Shown here: positions 10,450-22,004 of the stretch, one piece after another
How positions within the stretch are numbered: the first letter of the stretch is position 1
Layout of the letters: every line of letters starts with the position of its first letter
Assembly: GCA_015227615.1 (NCBI GenBank)
Contig: JAALGZ010000013.1
Coordinates: forward strand, 620,001 to 684,000
Length of the DNA stretch: 64,000 nucleotides
Origin: Labyrinthula sp. Ha
Lineage: Eukaryota; Sar; Bigyra; Labyrinthulida; Labyrinthulaceae
Direction: 5' to 3'
Program-made: the position numbers and the translations under genes
The notes under the pieces: model-generated
What the model was told of the DNA's origin: nothing
Database searches by the model: none
The model's input: only the letters and a program-made list of their open reading frames with translations

Positions 10450-11472
10450 CTATCTTTCACGTGCTAACCTAATTTCATACCCGGCAGAGTAATGGTTCAT
10501 CCACCTTGTGCTCTGCAGTCTACTTAACCTTTTATTTCTCGTCAAATAATAACTTCTTTGGCCACTAAGATTTCGAAAACTAATATGGGAGTATCTTATT
10601 TTACCTTCAACTTCCAAGAAAACAGGATACAAAAAATATGTTGCCGCTTTGAAATTGGAACAAATTATTGGCACTTCAAGAAGTTCAACTTGTTTCAACC
10701 TACGTAAAAACAATGTAAAAGGATACACTAGAGTATTCCATGAAACTCTTATAGAAGTATGCAAGGTAAATGTTTCAATGCTGTCGGCTAATCTACTCTG
10801 TGAAAGGTTAAGAAGCATAGCTATCAGAATTCGTGGATTATGATTAGTATTTTCTAATTTAAGAGTGGTAATATTGGTCCAAAGAGAGTATCCAAGGCTA
10901 AGTTTGGAGAAAATATGTGCATTAACTGATGCCTTAGTGATCATTTCAGATATCTTCGTAGTACTGTATATGTTTTCATACTCTTTTATAAAAAAGTTAT
11001 ACTTAGCATTTGGGATTGAGAATTTTTTTAGTGATGTCATCTTCGATATGTAACCGAGGAAAATTTTAGACTGCATATTATTTCTCGGATCAAGGAAATG
11101 AGCACTTTTAATTTTGTTCTCTTCAGCAAATATAATACTCATAAAGTGATCCAGAGCCTTTTCGTATAGATATATTCGGTATAAGGAAACAAAGTTAATT
11201 TTAACCAAAGATGTCAAGCAACGCAATACTATTTTATCAGTTTCTTTTAAGTGTTTATTAAAATACTGTAGCCTTACGACAGCACTTAGTTCTGGTGTTG
11301 ATTTTTTGCTTAGATATTGAACTAAAGGTAACCAACCTTTCTTTTTTTCTTGTGAAAGCCAAATCCCAGAATAATTATCAACGTGCCTAACATAAAGGGT
11401 AGACTTTTCCAAACTAAAATTTTCGTTATTTACTAACTTTAACACGGAACTTAGAGAATTTTTTTCAGTCAT
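10450..11472 (-). CDS. unrecognised leucine-rich protein, local multigene family (340 aa)
   Basis: A single-exon 340-aa protein starting at ATG 11470-11472. It is rich in Leu, Ile, Ser, Lys and Tyr with irregular L-x-L units (ITTLKLENTN, VELLEVPII, LKKFSIPN) that suggest a degenerate leucine-rich solenoid as in F-box/LRR proteins, although I see no F-box. No known family is recognised. A decayed copy at 59.66-60.1 kb aligns well: ETDKIVLRCLTSLVKINFVSL here against EAEKIILALMKALRKEIFVSL there, continuing YEKALDHF against YDMALEHF. The 312-aa gene at 49.35 kb shares a weaker pattern. The two 368-aa genes in the inverted repeat look like more distant relatives. There is no signal peptide or membrane segment. 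Function unknown. Confidence 0.65.
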   Translation of the reverse strand: MTEKNSLSSVLKLVNNENFSLEKSTLYVRHVDNYSGIWLSQEKKKGWLPLVQYLSKKSTPELSAVVRLQYFNKHLKETDKIVLRCLTSLVKINFVSLYRIYLYEKALDHFMSIIFAEENKIKSAHFLDPRNNMQSKIFLGYISKMTSLKKFSIPNAKYNFFIKEYENIYSTTKISEMITKASVNAHIFSKLSLGYSLWTNITTLKLENTNHNPRILIAMLLNLSQSRLADSIETFTLHTSIRVSWNTLVYPFTLFLRRLKQVELLEVPIICSNFKAATYFLYPVFLEVEGKIRYSHISFRNLSGQRSYYLTRNKRLSRLQSTRWMNHYSAGYEIRLARER

Positions 11473-14400
11473 TGATAACTCTTTAATTGATATTTTGTTA
11501 CAGATTTACAATTCTAAGAATGTATGTCTTGCAAGAATTTTCTCCTTTTTTTAAGAGTAGTTTAGCAGGATAAGTATAAATTTTACAATAATATATTAAA
11601 TAACACATTATTTATTAAGAAGTTAAGGTTTTTGAGCTTTAGTTTGTAAACCAAGATGGAACTCAAAGACTTTGTTAAATAAGTAATAAAACACTTAAAG
11701 GTTTATTTGTTTACCATGATATATTATTATTCTCAAAGTAAACAGGTTTCAATTCTAGGAATGTATGGCTTTACTTGATGCAGCTCTTAGGCTTGCCAGT
11801 TAGTTGAATTTACTAAATCTTAGTACTACAATATTAATGCGGGTTTTTGTATCTTTATTCTTCTAGCACAGGACTAAGAATTTACCTTTAGCTCCTTGCG
11901 ATATGAGAAAATACAGGAAATGTCACTTAATAATATTATGTTCTGAACATGTAGTACTTGAAAACTTTGGACGTAAGAACCGAATGAACGAACCTACAAT
12001 CCCAAGCTTTTCTCATTTTACTTGCGGCACATGAAAGGAGTTTTACTGCAGCAAGATCCTTATCAAGCTTATCTTTTGCTCAGCCATGGGTGCTTTCAGC
12101 ATCGCAAGGGTATAGGCCACAGGAGCTGACTTGAAAACCATACTAAGGCAGAAAAACATTGAGCAGGAAACCTGTGTGGAGATCTAGAACACTATGGCGA
12201 TAGAACAATGAAAACTTAGCGGTCAAATACAACTTAATTGAACCCACCTTTTCTAAAGAACAATAAAAAGTTTATGCATAACTTTCCGGTTAGGCGGATC
12301 AAACAAATATTTTATAAACCCAAGAATTTGAGCAGATCTGTTGGATGTAAAACAGAAAATCCATGCAGATATAGTTAGAAATAATTAAATCATTAAGGAA
12401 ATTCCAAGCATTAAATATTGTGCAAGCTAAAATCAAGAGAGTCTGTTATCAGAAAAGGATAAACATTTTCACCAGGTAAATCAGGGGGAAAATGTTAATG
12501 TTTCTTCTCCAACGTAGAGTAATCAGCAATCTTAAACCCCTATCAACCATGGGATAGGGATTTAACTATTTTTTTGAAAATATTAGCAGTGGAATTAAAA
12601 TCACTTCCCTTTTTTAAATCCTACTCGATTAGTATTACAAGAAGCTCCGTTCAGAACTACTGTTAGATTTTTTTCAAAAAGGCTAATGCTGGACCCTCAT
12701 TCGTATCTTTGTCTATAACCTGACTTTAAATCCCATCTTATGACGAAGTCATATACACTTTTATTGACCCGTTGATCAAGTTTGTGATAAAACGCTGTTT
12801 GTATTTTAAGTTTTTTCTTTTTCCATTGAAATCAAATAAGAAAAGCTGCTTCTCCCTTTCTTCAGGTAGGTTTTGTAGATATATCATTGTATCTTACTTC
12901 TCAGCTGACTTAAGGTTTCATTGTTTTTGCTTCGATGATCCTGTTTTATTGGTTTTGATTTTTGTTATCTTTGGATTGACATTTTGTTAAATTAATAGTG
13001 CGAATTTTTCTATGGTTGTCTTCATTTGAACAGCAAAATTTCAGAATTTGTTACCTAGGACCTCATGTGGTTGAAAATATATTTTTCCTGTGAAGAATCT
13101 TGTAAGGAAGTATCCCCATCTAAATAAATATCTTGAACAATCAGCGTTCCCCAAAACGAATTGGAAACTAACCAAACCATTGCAGGTATAGAATCGAATA
13201 GCAATTAAGTACATGTGTGTGTGAGTACCAAGTCCTTAACCTTATTTGTTGCACAAATATGAGTTTATTTATCCATCTATTAAAACTACAGTTATCTCTC
13301 CGGATATAATAATTATTTAGTTTCATTGTTATTGCAGTTTTGTCACAGATAAAGTTCTAGAAATAAAAAATTTCTCTTGTAAGCTGAGACTTAATGTTGC
13401 TTACGGCTTAATCCATAAATAAAAACTGAAGGAAGGAATAACTCCCTTTAATGAAAAGGGCAAAAAAAATTAAGATACAAACCATTGTCTGCTTTCAGGA
13501 GATAAAACCTAAATTCGTAGTATGAAGGTAGCAATCGCTAATTTACATTCCTTCTTCAAACCGAGTACTACAAAAGTAAGCGTTATACTACTGAGTGAGT
13601 CAATTTGCATATATTAAAGTTGTGAAAGAATAGGAGAGTAAACACAAAAATACCTGAAGAAACTTCAAGGTAGTGATCATTGATAACTTTGAATATCCAA
13701 TTCTAAGTGATAAGTGACGGCTATGAGCAAACCACGCTTGTTCAACACAAGCAGATACAAACTCTGACATGGATAGAATTACAGTTAATAGCGTCGTTTA
13801 AAAACAAGGTAATAATATTCAAGAATAAACTTATGGCTTAACGACAACAAGCTTAGAATATTCAAAATACTCGGATAAGGTAACAGAGGGTGTATTCAAA
13901 CTGTAAGCAATAAAAACAAACCAAAAGTTTATATACTTTACACACACACATTTGGCTTTACCAAAATGTTGTTAAATAATAATACATTGTTAAATAAATA
14001 GGTAAAGGATCTAGCTTAAAAGTAAAGAAGAATATGATTAACTTTCAATTAGGTGCGCGAACATGAAAATTTACCGGAATTCTTTACTACGCTAGACCAC
14101 AATAATGTAGCGTACTTATGCCTCATAAAGATCAAAGAAAACATTAATAAATATGCAGAGGCTAGGTAAGCGAAACTCAATTTAGCTCAAAGTAGGTAGA
14201 GCATAAGATTTTTTGTCAACCAAAAAGCAGTCCTACAAGAATTTTCTTCAATTTGTTTGGATATACTTAGTAACTGGGAAAACAAGAAACAAGTTGCGAC
14301 ACACAGTAAAGCCTAACCTAGATTTCCTATACACGACGATTATATATATATTAGCACATAATACTAAGCATCGAAGTAGAAAATAATTATTTTCTCAATT

Positions 14401-15648
14401 TCATATATTGTTTTAGTCTTCTTAGTAATCATAGCAGAAACGATCGACAGAAATATTCTGAGATGGCATAATTACTAAAGTTTACGATATGTATTGTTAT
14501 AAAGTTTGTATTTCATAAATAGTGATATAATATGATTGGTTAATTGTTAGAAATATATTGGATAGAGTAAGTGCCACATTTGGCCATAGATGAATCAGTT
14601 TTAAGAAAAAACCAACAAAGAGAGGAATAAAAAGGATAACAATAGAATCTGACGTAGAGGCCTAACAGAGATAGTAAATCAAGATAATACGTTAAGATAT
14701 CAAGTTGGGAGCATCCTACGGACATTCAACAAGCGCTACAGACAAAAAATCTAACGGATCCCTTACTAGATTGTTCCAGATAAAAAACCAGAATTGTAAA
14801 CGAAGAAAAGGATCTTACTCAAATGAAAGTATTTTCTAAAAGAAAGACAATGTTATTTCTAAGAAGAGGGAGGAAAGATTGAAAAAAAAATAATATTTTA
14901 TTGATACTAAGTTTCAGATAAATTTAGAAAGCCAAACATAACATCTTCTATTAATTGTTTTAATATTAGGCTGGAATATGGCTGCACCCTTTCCATAAAG
15001 ATAGGTTTGTATCTTTGATCAGAAATAATTTCTGGTTTTTCTCTTCTAAGCAGAACTTTTTCAGATTTTTGATTTTGAGTGCTGGCAGTCGGGCAACTCA
15101 AACATTACTTCAAATAAAGTATAACTCTGCTAGTCCGCGGAGATCTGTTATCCATTTAAAAACAGATGTGTAACAAGCTTATGATTGCTTTGTTCTCCTT
15201 AACTGGGTATAAGAATATTCAATAGAGGGGTTCTAATATTTTTTTAACACTGATTCCTTTTAAGATGTCTAATTTGATTCGTTAAACATGAGTGCCATAT
15301 TGCGCTATGTTTACTGTTATAGGTAAACAATAACTGGCTTCAATAGAACCTTGGAAAACCATTCTTCACTGTGTACTACGAATAGTTGGAATATTTTCTG
15401 TCTTTTCTCTCCTAGTTTCCACCAGGAGGATCTGTTGAAACAAACATTTATTTAAACAACAACTGTATCCGACTGAATGAGATAGTGACTTCAGATGCTT
15501 GAATAGCACTAAGAGTTAAGTTAAGAAAAAAATAATATTTTTTTTGACAAACCCTTAAAACTGACCTTATGAGAATAGTACCTACAAAAAACTAATTTAA
15601 AACGCTATTTTACCATTTTTTCTTGCCTAAACAATTTACTTCCAATTA
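11473..15648. other. 4.2-kb gene-poor AT-rich stretch
   Basis: No ORF over about 72 codons. The minus-strand frame 14907-15101 (ends FGFLNLSET) has protein-like composition but opens on TTG and could be a gene remnant. No repeats or RNA genes were recognised. Confidence 0.45.
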
Positions 15649-16059
15649 TAAACAACGGAAGCTAATAAAGTAATTATCTCTTAAGCAGCCATAGTTGAAA
15701 AGTTTTTAATCCATTTTCTCGAGATTATAAATTAGTAACCGAAAAGCAGTAAACCTGCAGATTCGTGCTGCTACCTAGGGTTTACACTGGCACACATTAA
15801 CCAGCGATGTAGCCTAGTGTTTTTCCATCGAAGAGTGTTTTAATAATTACAGTATATTAACACTGCTTTATCTGTTTGTATATAATAAATATTCAAAAAA
15901 TTATTATTTTGATATCTGCTCAGCTATTAGCTAATAATTTGAGTTTTCTATAAAATAAAATCTGTGTCAAATAAATAAAAATCAAATTGTGGCTTATTTG
16001 GCCATGTGTTACATTTCTCACAGCAAACATGTCCTTTTTCATATTTCAAGTACAAAACT

Positions 16060-16251
16060 ATGGGTGCTTTTGTGTCAAAATTCATCAAAAATTTCATTGT
16101 GGTCATATCTATGGCTAGGTTTGTTTATGTACAATTTGGACCTATACCTAAAGAAGACATTTTATTGTCTTGTTTGAAAATGTTTGAAAAAGACTTTCGT
16201 AAAAATGAAAAAATGTATATAAACAAATTAAATATAATATCAAAAGAATAA
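16060..16251 (+). CDS. 63-aa possible N-myristoylated protein
   Basis: Starts at ATG 16060; the frame is open upstream only from a GTG. The N-terminus MGAFVSKF fits the N-myristoylation consensus (Gly2, Ser6, Lys7), which would attach it to a membrane; a short hydrophobic stretch (FIVVISMARFVYVQF) follows, and the tail is lysine-rich. Its stop codon is separated from the ATG of the next ORF by a single base (TAA-A-ATG). The arrangement and protein are unchanged in the right arm. No family recognised; it could be a short gene or an upstream ORF of the 157-aa gene. Confidence 0.4.
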   Translation: MGAFVSKFIKNFIVVISMARFVYVQFGPIPKEDILLSCLKMFEKDFRKNEKMYINKLNIISKE

Positions 16252-16252
16252 A

Positions 16253-16726
16253 ATGGTGGCAGATATTTCTAAAAGAGAAAAAAGTCAGAACAAGTTGCAA
16301 CTACAGCAAAAGATAGAACATTTGAACGCACGTATGGGAGAAAAACAGAATTCTGAGAAAACTAATGAGAAATATATGCAACTTAAAAAAATAATTTTAG
16401 ATATTATCAATAGAAATAAACACAGAGCTAGCTACGCTTCGAATGGAAAATGGTCAAGCATTGAAGAAATTATTCTTGTTGGAACTATTTATGACCAAGT
16501 GTTTCGTAACCCCGAACTTTGCAAAGAAAGTTGGAAAATAATCACAAGAAACTTTCAAAAACATAGTGAGAAGCTAAGAGTTATATCTAAAAAGAAAAAA
16601 AAAGAATCAGACATCAAAAGATATTTTAAGCACTTGGAGAGAGAAAATATTAAAATGAATGGTAACTTGTTCAAAACCTTTCATCTCAAGTGGAAATTAC
16701 TCAAGGAACTCGAACAGGAAATTTAA
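16253..16726 (+). CDS. 157-aa lysine-rich protein, possible Myb/SANT-like segment
   Basis: Begins at ATG 16253, one base after the preceding stop. It is highly basic with an N-terminal coiled-coil-like stretch (residues ~8-50). The middle part GKWSSIEEIILVGTIYDQVF followed ~17 residues later by SWKIITRNFQKHS resembles one Myb/SANT repeat (spaced Trp with acidic residues after the first), which would suggest DNA or chromatin binding; this is a weak pattern match. It ends with a KKKKKESDIKRYF cluster. The right-arm copy differs at four residues. There is no membrane segment. Function unknown. Confidence 0.55.
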   Translation: MVADISKREKSQNKLQLQQKIEHLNARMGEKQNSEKTNEKYMQLKKIILDIINRNKHRASYASNGKWSSIEEIILVGTIYDQVFRNPELCKESWKIITRNFQKHSEKLRVISKKKKKESDIKRYFKHLERENIKMNGNLFKTFHLKWKLLKELEQEI

Positions 16727-17041
16727 GCTTGCCTGACTCGAGAAAGTGCACATAAGACTCATTTAATTATTCGAATCTTTTTTCTTGTATATCCAGCCAA
16801 ACTTATTTTTCTCCTTTTATTTGATTTCCAATACTCAGCAAAAGAAAGGAGAGTAACAAACTATCATATGAATCAAAGTGATATTTATCGATTCATGTTA
16901 AAAGATCCTATGGATTTTTAGTAGACTGCTCAGAGTTACTTTGGTGTCGCTTTGTTTCTACAAATAGTGTTCTTTTTTTTTTCTCGTTTTAGTTTCGTAA
17001 ATATACAATATAGTTTTGGGCCATAAAACCAAAAAAAAACA
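16727..17041. other. 315-bp intergenic
   Basis: AT-rich spacer with T-tracts ahead of the HhH gene; probably its promoter and the 3' UTR of the 157-aa gene. It has the same length in the right arm. Confidence 0.35.
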
Positions 17042-17795
17042 ATGAAAAGAAAACAATACAAAAATATTTCTTCATCAAATAAAGATCTAAGAGAGCATCC
17101 ACCGAAAAGAAAGGGACCATTTATTAATACAGAAAAACACAAAAACTTAAAACTTTGGGATTCTAATGATCTTGAGAACTGGATCAGGTATTATCTGACT
17201 AGAAACCGTTATTGTAGTGCCTTGGAGAAATATGATGCCAGGGTAGAAGAGTTGGAAAAAGGACGCAAAAGAGCAATAAATATAATTGAACTTGATAATT
17301 GGATAAAAAATTCCCTTCCAATTTCTCTCAATAAATCTATTCGTGGACTTTCGAAACTTGAACTTGAGCGAGTTTTCATTTGGAAAATATCTAGAGGTAA
17401 ATTTCGTCCTTTAAGGAAACTCATTCTCTCTAACAAAGATTCCTTAATCAAAGAAGTTACTTTAAGAGGTTTTAAAATTGCTTTATCAGCTAAAAATTCA
17501 AAAGATATAAAAACTTGTCTTAATGTTTTCTGTGAGTTAAAGGGTATTGGTCCAGCAACAGGTTGATCTTTATTTGTTCTTATGCATAGCAAGTCTCTTG
17601 GCTTCTTTGATTAATCCTAATTTTTTCCCTTTTATGAGTGATGAAGCAATTATTGCTTGTGGACTCCCAAGAGAATATAAAATGAAAAACTATTTAGAGT
17701 TTTGTAAGAGGATGCAAAATAAATCAAAGGTACTAAAAGAACTGAATGCTAATCAAGTTCAAAATGCACTTTGGTCTTTTTATTGTTTTCCTTAA
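17042..17795 (+). CDS. helix-hairpin-helix DNA-glycosylase-like protein (two exons)
   Basis: Exons 17042-17561 and 17590-17795 join across a 28-nt GT...AG intron to give 241 aa. Splicing creates an unbroken helix-hairpin-helix motif, ELKGIGPATASLLASL (residues ~164-180), followed by PFMSDEA. Together with the upstream RVFIWKISRGKFRPL, this matches a conserved but functionally uncharacterised eukaryotic family that I know from fungi and plants (W-K-L-x-R-G-K-F-R-P ... L-K-G-V-G-P-A-T-A-S ... P-F-M-S-D-E). HhH motifs bind the DNA backbone, so DNA repair or binding is inferred; no catalytic residue can be assigned beyond the Asp of MSDEA. The N-terminus is basic. The sulfotransferase ATG lies only 32 bp downstream. 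Confidence 0.8.
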
Positions 17796-17827
17796 TATTC
17801 TAAATTTATTTTAACTGTTTAGCAGAA

Positions 17828-19111
17828 ATGTTAGAATTAGAAAGTCTTGTATCAAAAGAAAAGAAGAACTGGATAGCATATAGACCACCCTGCTGGAGAA
17901 AAGGGAAAGTAGTTAAACTATTTCTTTGCCTTATTTCCTTTTGTTTGATATATGGAATATTTGGTAAGAATATTAGAGGTAACTTAGAGGAATGGTTTTT
18001 TAGTAGGGATTTAAAAAAGGCTCAAAATTCAGACGAAGATGATTATTTATCCTGTATAAAAAGTATTCAGGAAAGAAAACTAAGAGTTCAAGAGAATGAA
18101 TACAATGGCATGGGCAACGTAAATGAAGGCAAAACATATATATTTCTTGCCAAGCATACAAATAGGGCTTTTACAAATGAGAGCTTTTGCAAGATCTATG
18201 GACGAGCACCATATTCTGTGTATTCCAGATATGGAGAACTAATAGAGTACAACCGAGATAATATTCTCGAGTTAGAGTTTCTAATTACAGGAGTAGGTAG
18301 ATCTGGTACCAGTTTCATGGTTGCTGAGTTTAATAACTTGAACCTACCTGTGTCGCATGATAATAATTCTCCAACAAGAAATAGAGAAATCGGATCTGTT
18401 TCTTGGCCAAACTCTTTCAATGAAAAGGTTTGTAAAAGAGAACCATGGAATTTTCCTACATTGCCAACTCCTCACGTAAGGTATAAACACATTTTTCATC
18501 TAATACGAAACCCCTTGAAGCAAATTAATAGTAGGGCAGATGCAGGTGGTTTTGCATACAAGAATTTTGTTTCGATAAGTTGCAATGTTGATTATTTTAA
18601 GGGGTATGAAATTTCTCATGATTCTATGGAAGAACGAATAAGACATTTTCGAAACTTTTTATTGAATAAAGAGGTTCCTGAATTCCATATTGCACTAATA
18701 TTAGCTTTGAGGCATTGGGTTTTATTTAATAGCTTTGTTGCTTCTTATAGTGAGCTCACATTTAAAATTGAGGTAATGGACCATACAGAAGAACGAGAAG
18801 CCATTTTGAGGTTTCTCTTGGAAAAAGCAGAAGTTTCTCATCAACCTTCCGAAGTGGATTGGCATAATTATCGAAGTAAAGCTGTTGATAGTAAACTGAA
18901 CTCAGCACATACACACAAATTTCATAATTTTGAGCTAAAATGGAGTTTACTTCATAAGTTAGATGCCGAATTTACAGCAATGGCTCAAATTATTGCTTCT
19001 CGGTTTGGTTATGAGATTGATGAACGAGAGGTCTCAGCGTTGATACATTCAAGTAGTGATATTAAGTGTTATTTTCTCAAAAGTGAGCAGTGGACTTGTG
19101 ACCTTGTGTAA
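17828..19111 (+). CDS. type II membrane sulfotransferase (427 aa), left copy
   Basis: Short cytosolic N-terminus, a single membrane anchor at about residues 30-46 (VVKLFLCLISFCLIYGIF), then a lumenal domain: the layout of Golgi carbohydrate sulfotransferases. The PAPS 5'-phosphosulfate loop is LITGVGRSGTSFMV (~152-164) and the 3'-phosphate-binding segment is HLIRNPLKQINSR (~224-236). Substrate unknown, probably a glycan or other secretory-pathway acceptor. The right-arm copy differs at about 15 residues, including Asn228 in the 3'-phosphate segment (Ser there). The start is 32 bp after the HhH stop; a candidate 38-nt intron could fuse the two frames (see findings). Confidence 0.8.
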   Translation: MLELESLVSKEKKNWIAYRPPCWRKGKVVKLFLCLISFCLIYGIFGKNIRGNLEEWFFSRDLKKAQNSDEDDYLSCIKSIQERKLRVQENEYNGMGNVNEGKTYIFLAKHTNRAFTNESFCKIYGRAPYSVYSRYGELIEYNRDNILELEFLITGVGRSGTSFMVAEFNNLNLPVSHDNNSPTRNREIGSVSWPNSFNEKVCKREPWNFPTLPTPHVRYKHIFHLIRNPLKQINSRADAGGFAYKNFVSISCNVDYFKGYEISHDSMEERIRHFRNFLLNKEVPEFHIALILALRHWVLFNSFVASYSELTFKIEVMDHTEEREAILRFLLEKAEVSHQPSEVDWHNYRSKAVDSKLNSAHTHKFHNFELKWSLLHKLDAEFTAMAQIIASRFGYEIDEREVSALIHSSSDIKCYFLKSEQWTCDLV

Positions 19112-20458
19112 CTTTTTTTCTATATATAGGGTAAAATTATTTCATGTTGTTCAAGAGAAGAGATAGTTTTTTTTTTGCTAAGCATTTGTCATTTATCACA
19201 TGTCTATGTATTCGCAGACGTATTTTTCTATTATACGGACATTCTTAGCTTTCCTTCTTTGGTTGACTATCTGAATTCAACCCAAAACAATATTCATGGC
19301 TTAATGAGTAAAGCTTTTGATAGACAGAGCTAAAAAGTCGCAGAATTTTGTGTTTAAGAACGTTCTTTTGTCAATACTCTTTTTGGAACTAGATATAGTT
19401 TGAACTTTTACCAAGAAGAATTATTCAAAAAAAATTCTTATATAATAAAAAACAAGTTGAAAACAAGTTTTTCTGCTGTCCAACAATAAAGCTAAGAAAC
19501 TTTCAGGTAAATGAAAGAATGTGATCAATAAACTCAGATATTGCAAGCGAGTGTTCTTTTTTCCTGATAAGCAATTTGTTGAAATCATCAATCAATGGCA
19601 ATAACACGGTTATATCCCGTGCTAAAGGTAGAAATTTCGACAAATCTCTACTTAAATGAATAAATTCTATATTTATTCCAAGTACTCATCCATCGTGGTA
19701 TTGAGTTTCTATGGACGGTTCAAATTAAACAAATAGTTTTCATTTACTTTTTTGAATTGAGTCTCTGTTGGCATTTTTCATTTTCACTCTTCTCAGAGAA
19801 GAAACAAATTTAGAAATACGTATTCATATGATTACAATACTCTACTACCGATGTTGTAATCCTAGCTTCATTCTTTCGAAACTGAAGTATTTTTCTTATT
19901 TATCCCTGTTATTGTGATTATATTGAAACAGTGCTTTGCTTGAACAAAACATTTGCTTTTGTAAAATTTTTAATTAGCGGAAGTAAGGTATGAGCAAAGA
20001 AATATTCTGACATTGGAAGGAAACGAGGCTACAAAGCTTCATAAAAGGTAAGAATTTCTTCCTTGAGAAGGATCATTGGATTCGTTCAAAGTAACTTCTC
20101 AATATGTATTGCATTGCTTTCCCAGTAAATATTATGCACAGAATTCTAGGAATATAAACTTTTTTTTTTAAAGAAGCTATTTTCTTTTTGTCATTTAGTA
20201 TTTTACTCCGTCATTTTGCAATACTAATACTCAGCTCTACAATAAATCTAATCAGTAAATTAAATAAAATAATATATACACTAAACATTTTCTTACTTTG
20301 TTATAATAATAAGTCGCTTCAATATATTAATTGCTAAAACTTGAAAATAGTCTTGAACTTATTTTGTTCTTCTTAATACTTTTGTTTCATTGAAAAATTT
20401 AGTGCTCATGCTAAAAGTACAAGAAGTAAACATACAAATATAAATGCCATGAACTAGT
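19112..20458. other. 1.35-kb convergent intergenic region
   Basis: Between the 3' ends of the sulfotransferase and the 368-aa gene. No ORF or RNA gene seen. This is one of the more diverged parts of the inverted duplication (scattered substitutions and small indels against 52701-54045). Confidence 0.4.
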
Positions 20459-21565
20459 TCAACCTATTAAAAAACCTCTACGTAGCCTAATCGAAGAATC
20501 ATTCATGGAGAAATAAAATGTCTCATTATCCTGATGTCTCAGGCTCCAGTTAACATTCTTAACCAACCTGCGCAATCTTCTTAAGTATACTTCAAAACTA
20601 TTCAATGGTATATTTAGCTGGTTGAGGCTTTTAAATTTAATAAACCTTTCTTCCAAAGGATCGAAAAACTTACAATAAACTTCCACTGCTCTCCCAAAAC
20701 GACCATGGTAATAATAGCTATGAAACAAATAAGGAAATAGAGAATAAGAAGACTTCACATTCACCAGACCTAAATCTAGATGTACCACTCTTAGTTTAAA
20801 GCTGTTGATCATTTTCCTTATCAGACTGCACAACATGCCGAATTCTTTATGTCCGCAAGCAACAGGAATGCTTAGGTAGAGTATTTCTAATTTCTTACTT
20901 TTAGTCAATTCCATCAAAGAGTATATTGTTTTCACATACATTGAGGATGCACAAGTTAATTCAAGTATTTGCATATTAACCAAACTAAATTCAGGATGTT
21001 TTTTAATGCAATAAAAAAAATAAGGCAAACGTGCTCTAAAAAAAATATTTCTTTGTGTCCTCTCAATGTCATATCTTGGAGGTGTACGAACCCACGGCTG
21101 ACCACAAATAACCTCTTCCCCTCTTTGTTCGTTCTTTAGGTACAAAACTTCTTTGAACTTATATTCTTGAATTATTTTATTTTTTGCAGTTCCAGAAAGT
21201 TTCTTCAAAAATTCCGTGGATAATTTTAATTTTCTTAGTAAAGAATTTCTCTCGAGAAAGAACCTAATTAGATGATGAAAGTTTTCAAAGACATGGTCAC
21301 CATAAAAGGAAACGCTTTGAATATTTTTTTGATAAAATAAAAATTTTTTTATCAACTTGAAGCAAAATCCATTTCTTGCTTCAACCTTCAGTTCAATATT
21401 GACTTCTTTTATTTGAAGTCGTAGTGGTTTAACTTTGAAGTACCATCCTTCTTCATATATAGATCTGTATTTATCTATTGTTATCGTAATAATAGAATTT
21501 TCGATAATATGAGTTATTCTATAGACCAAAGGTAACTTTTTCCAGAGCAGTTTAACTTGGTTCAT
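20459..21565 (-). CDS. unrecognised leucine-rich protein (368 aa), left copy
   Basis: Single-exon, ATG at 21563-21565. The protein is rich in Leu, Lys, Phe and Tyr, with LRR-like units such as IQSVSFYGDHVFENF, LLRKLKLSTEFL, LEILYLSIPV and LRVVHLDLGLV at roughly 25-30 residue steps, suggesting an irregular leucine-rich solenoid. There is no F-box, signal peptide or membrane helix. It looks like a distant member of the same family as the 340-aa and 312-aa genes in this window. The copy at 51594-52700 differs by only two residues, and the first ~150 bp I compared base by base are identical even at synonymous sites, although nearby intergenic DNA is 4-6% diverged. Function unknown. Confidence 0.7.
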   Translation of the reverse strand: MNQVKLLWKKLPLVYRITHIIENSIITITIDKYRSIYEEGWYFKVKPLRLQIKEVNIELKVEARNGFCFKLIKKFLFYQKNIQSVSFYGDHVFENFHHLIRFFLERNSLLRKLKLSTEFLKKLSGTAKNKIIQEYKFKEVLYLKNEQRGEEVICGQPWVRTPPRYDIERTQRNIFFRARLPYFFYCIKKHPEFSLVNMQILELTCASSMYVKTIYSLMELTKSKKLEILYLSIPVACGHKEFGMLCSLIRKMINSFKLRVVHLDLGLVNVKSSYSLFPYLFHSYYYHGRFGRAVEVYCKFFDPLEERFIKFKSLNQLNIPLNSFEVYLRRLRRLVKNVNWSLRHQDNETFYFSMNDSSIRLRRGFLIG

Positions 21566-22004
21566 TTTTTTGTTTCCTTTTCCTTCAGAAATAAGTGTCT
21601 AAAAGAGACATCAAGAATGTCCCGCCTTCCAAGAAATTCACACAGATTATATTTCAATACTTCCAACTAAAACTTATCTTAAAATTCTGCTTCCTGCATT
21701 TGTTAGCTTTCCAGTTATTTCCAGAATGTTTTATTTCATGGAAATTAAAAACTTAAGCAACTTTTGATAATCGAATTCATTCTTGTTTCTTCTATAAACA
21801 GTGCGTTAACTTAGTATTCTTCGTTTTTAGTGCAACTAAGTCTATTGCTCATCTCCATTACCTGTCAAACCTAAGCTGTTTGTTATAAACTCATAAAATC
21901 TTAATAAACCAATAGAAAAAAATAACAGCATCTTATTATCTTCTTTTTTTTTTCGTAAGTATTTTTTCTTTACTTATATTCAACTCAAGTCTTCTTAGCC
22001 GTTT
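21566..22004. other. 439-bp divergent intergenic region
   Basis: Between the start codons of the 368-aa gene (minus) and the 102-aa gene (plus); it probably holds both promoters. The half next to the 368-aa gene has about 6% differences from the right arm, while the half next to the 102-aa gene is nearly identical. Confidence 0.4.

Noticed and set aside
14907-15101. 64-codon minus-strand ORF just outside the left arm
   Set aside because: Opens on TTG and has no homologue I recognise; at most a remnant.
15989-16177. 62-codon plus-strand ORF overlapping the 63-aa protein
   Set aside because: Opens on TTG, overlaps in another frame and has no support; the ATG-initiated frame with a myristoylation motif is preferred.
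17547-17795. ORF starting inside the HhH gene
   Set aside because: Its first codons are intron sequence; it is the second exon of the HhH gene.
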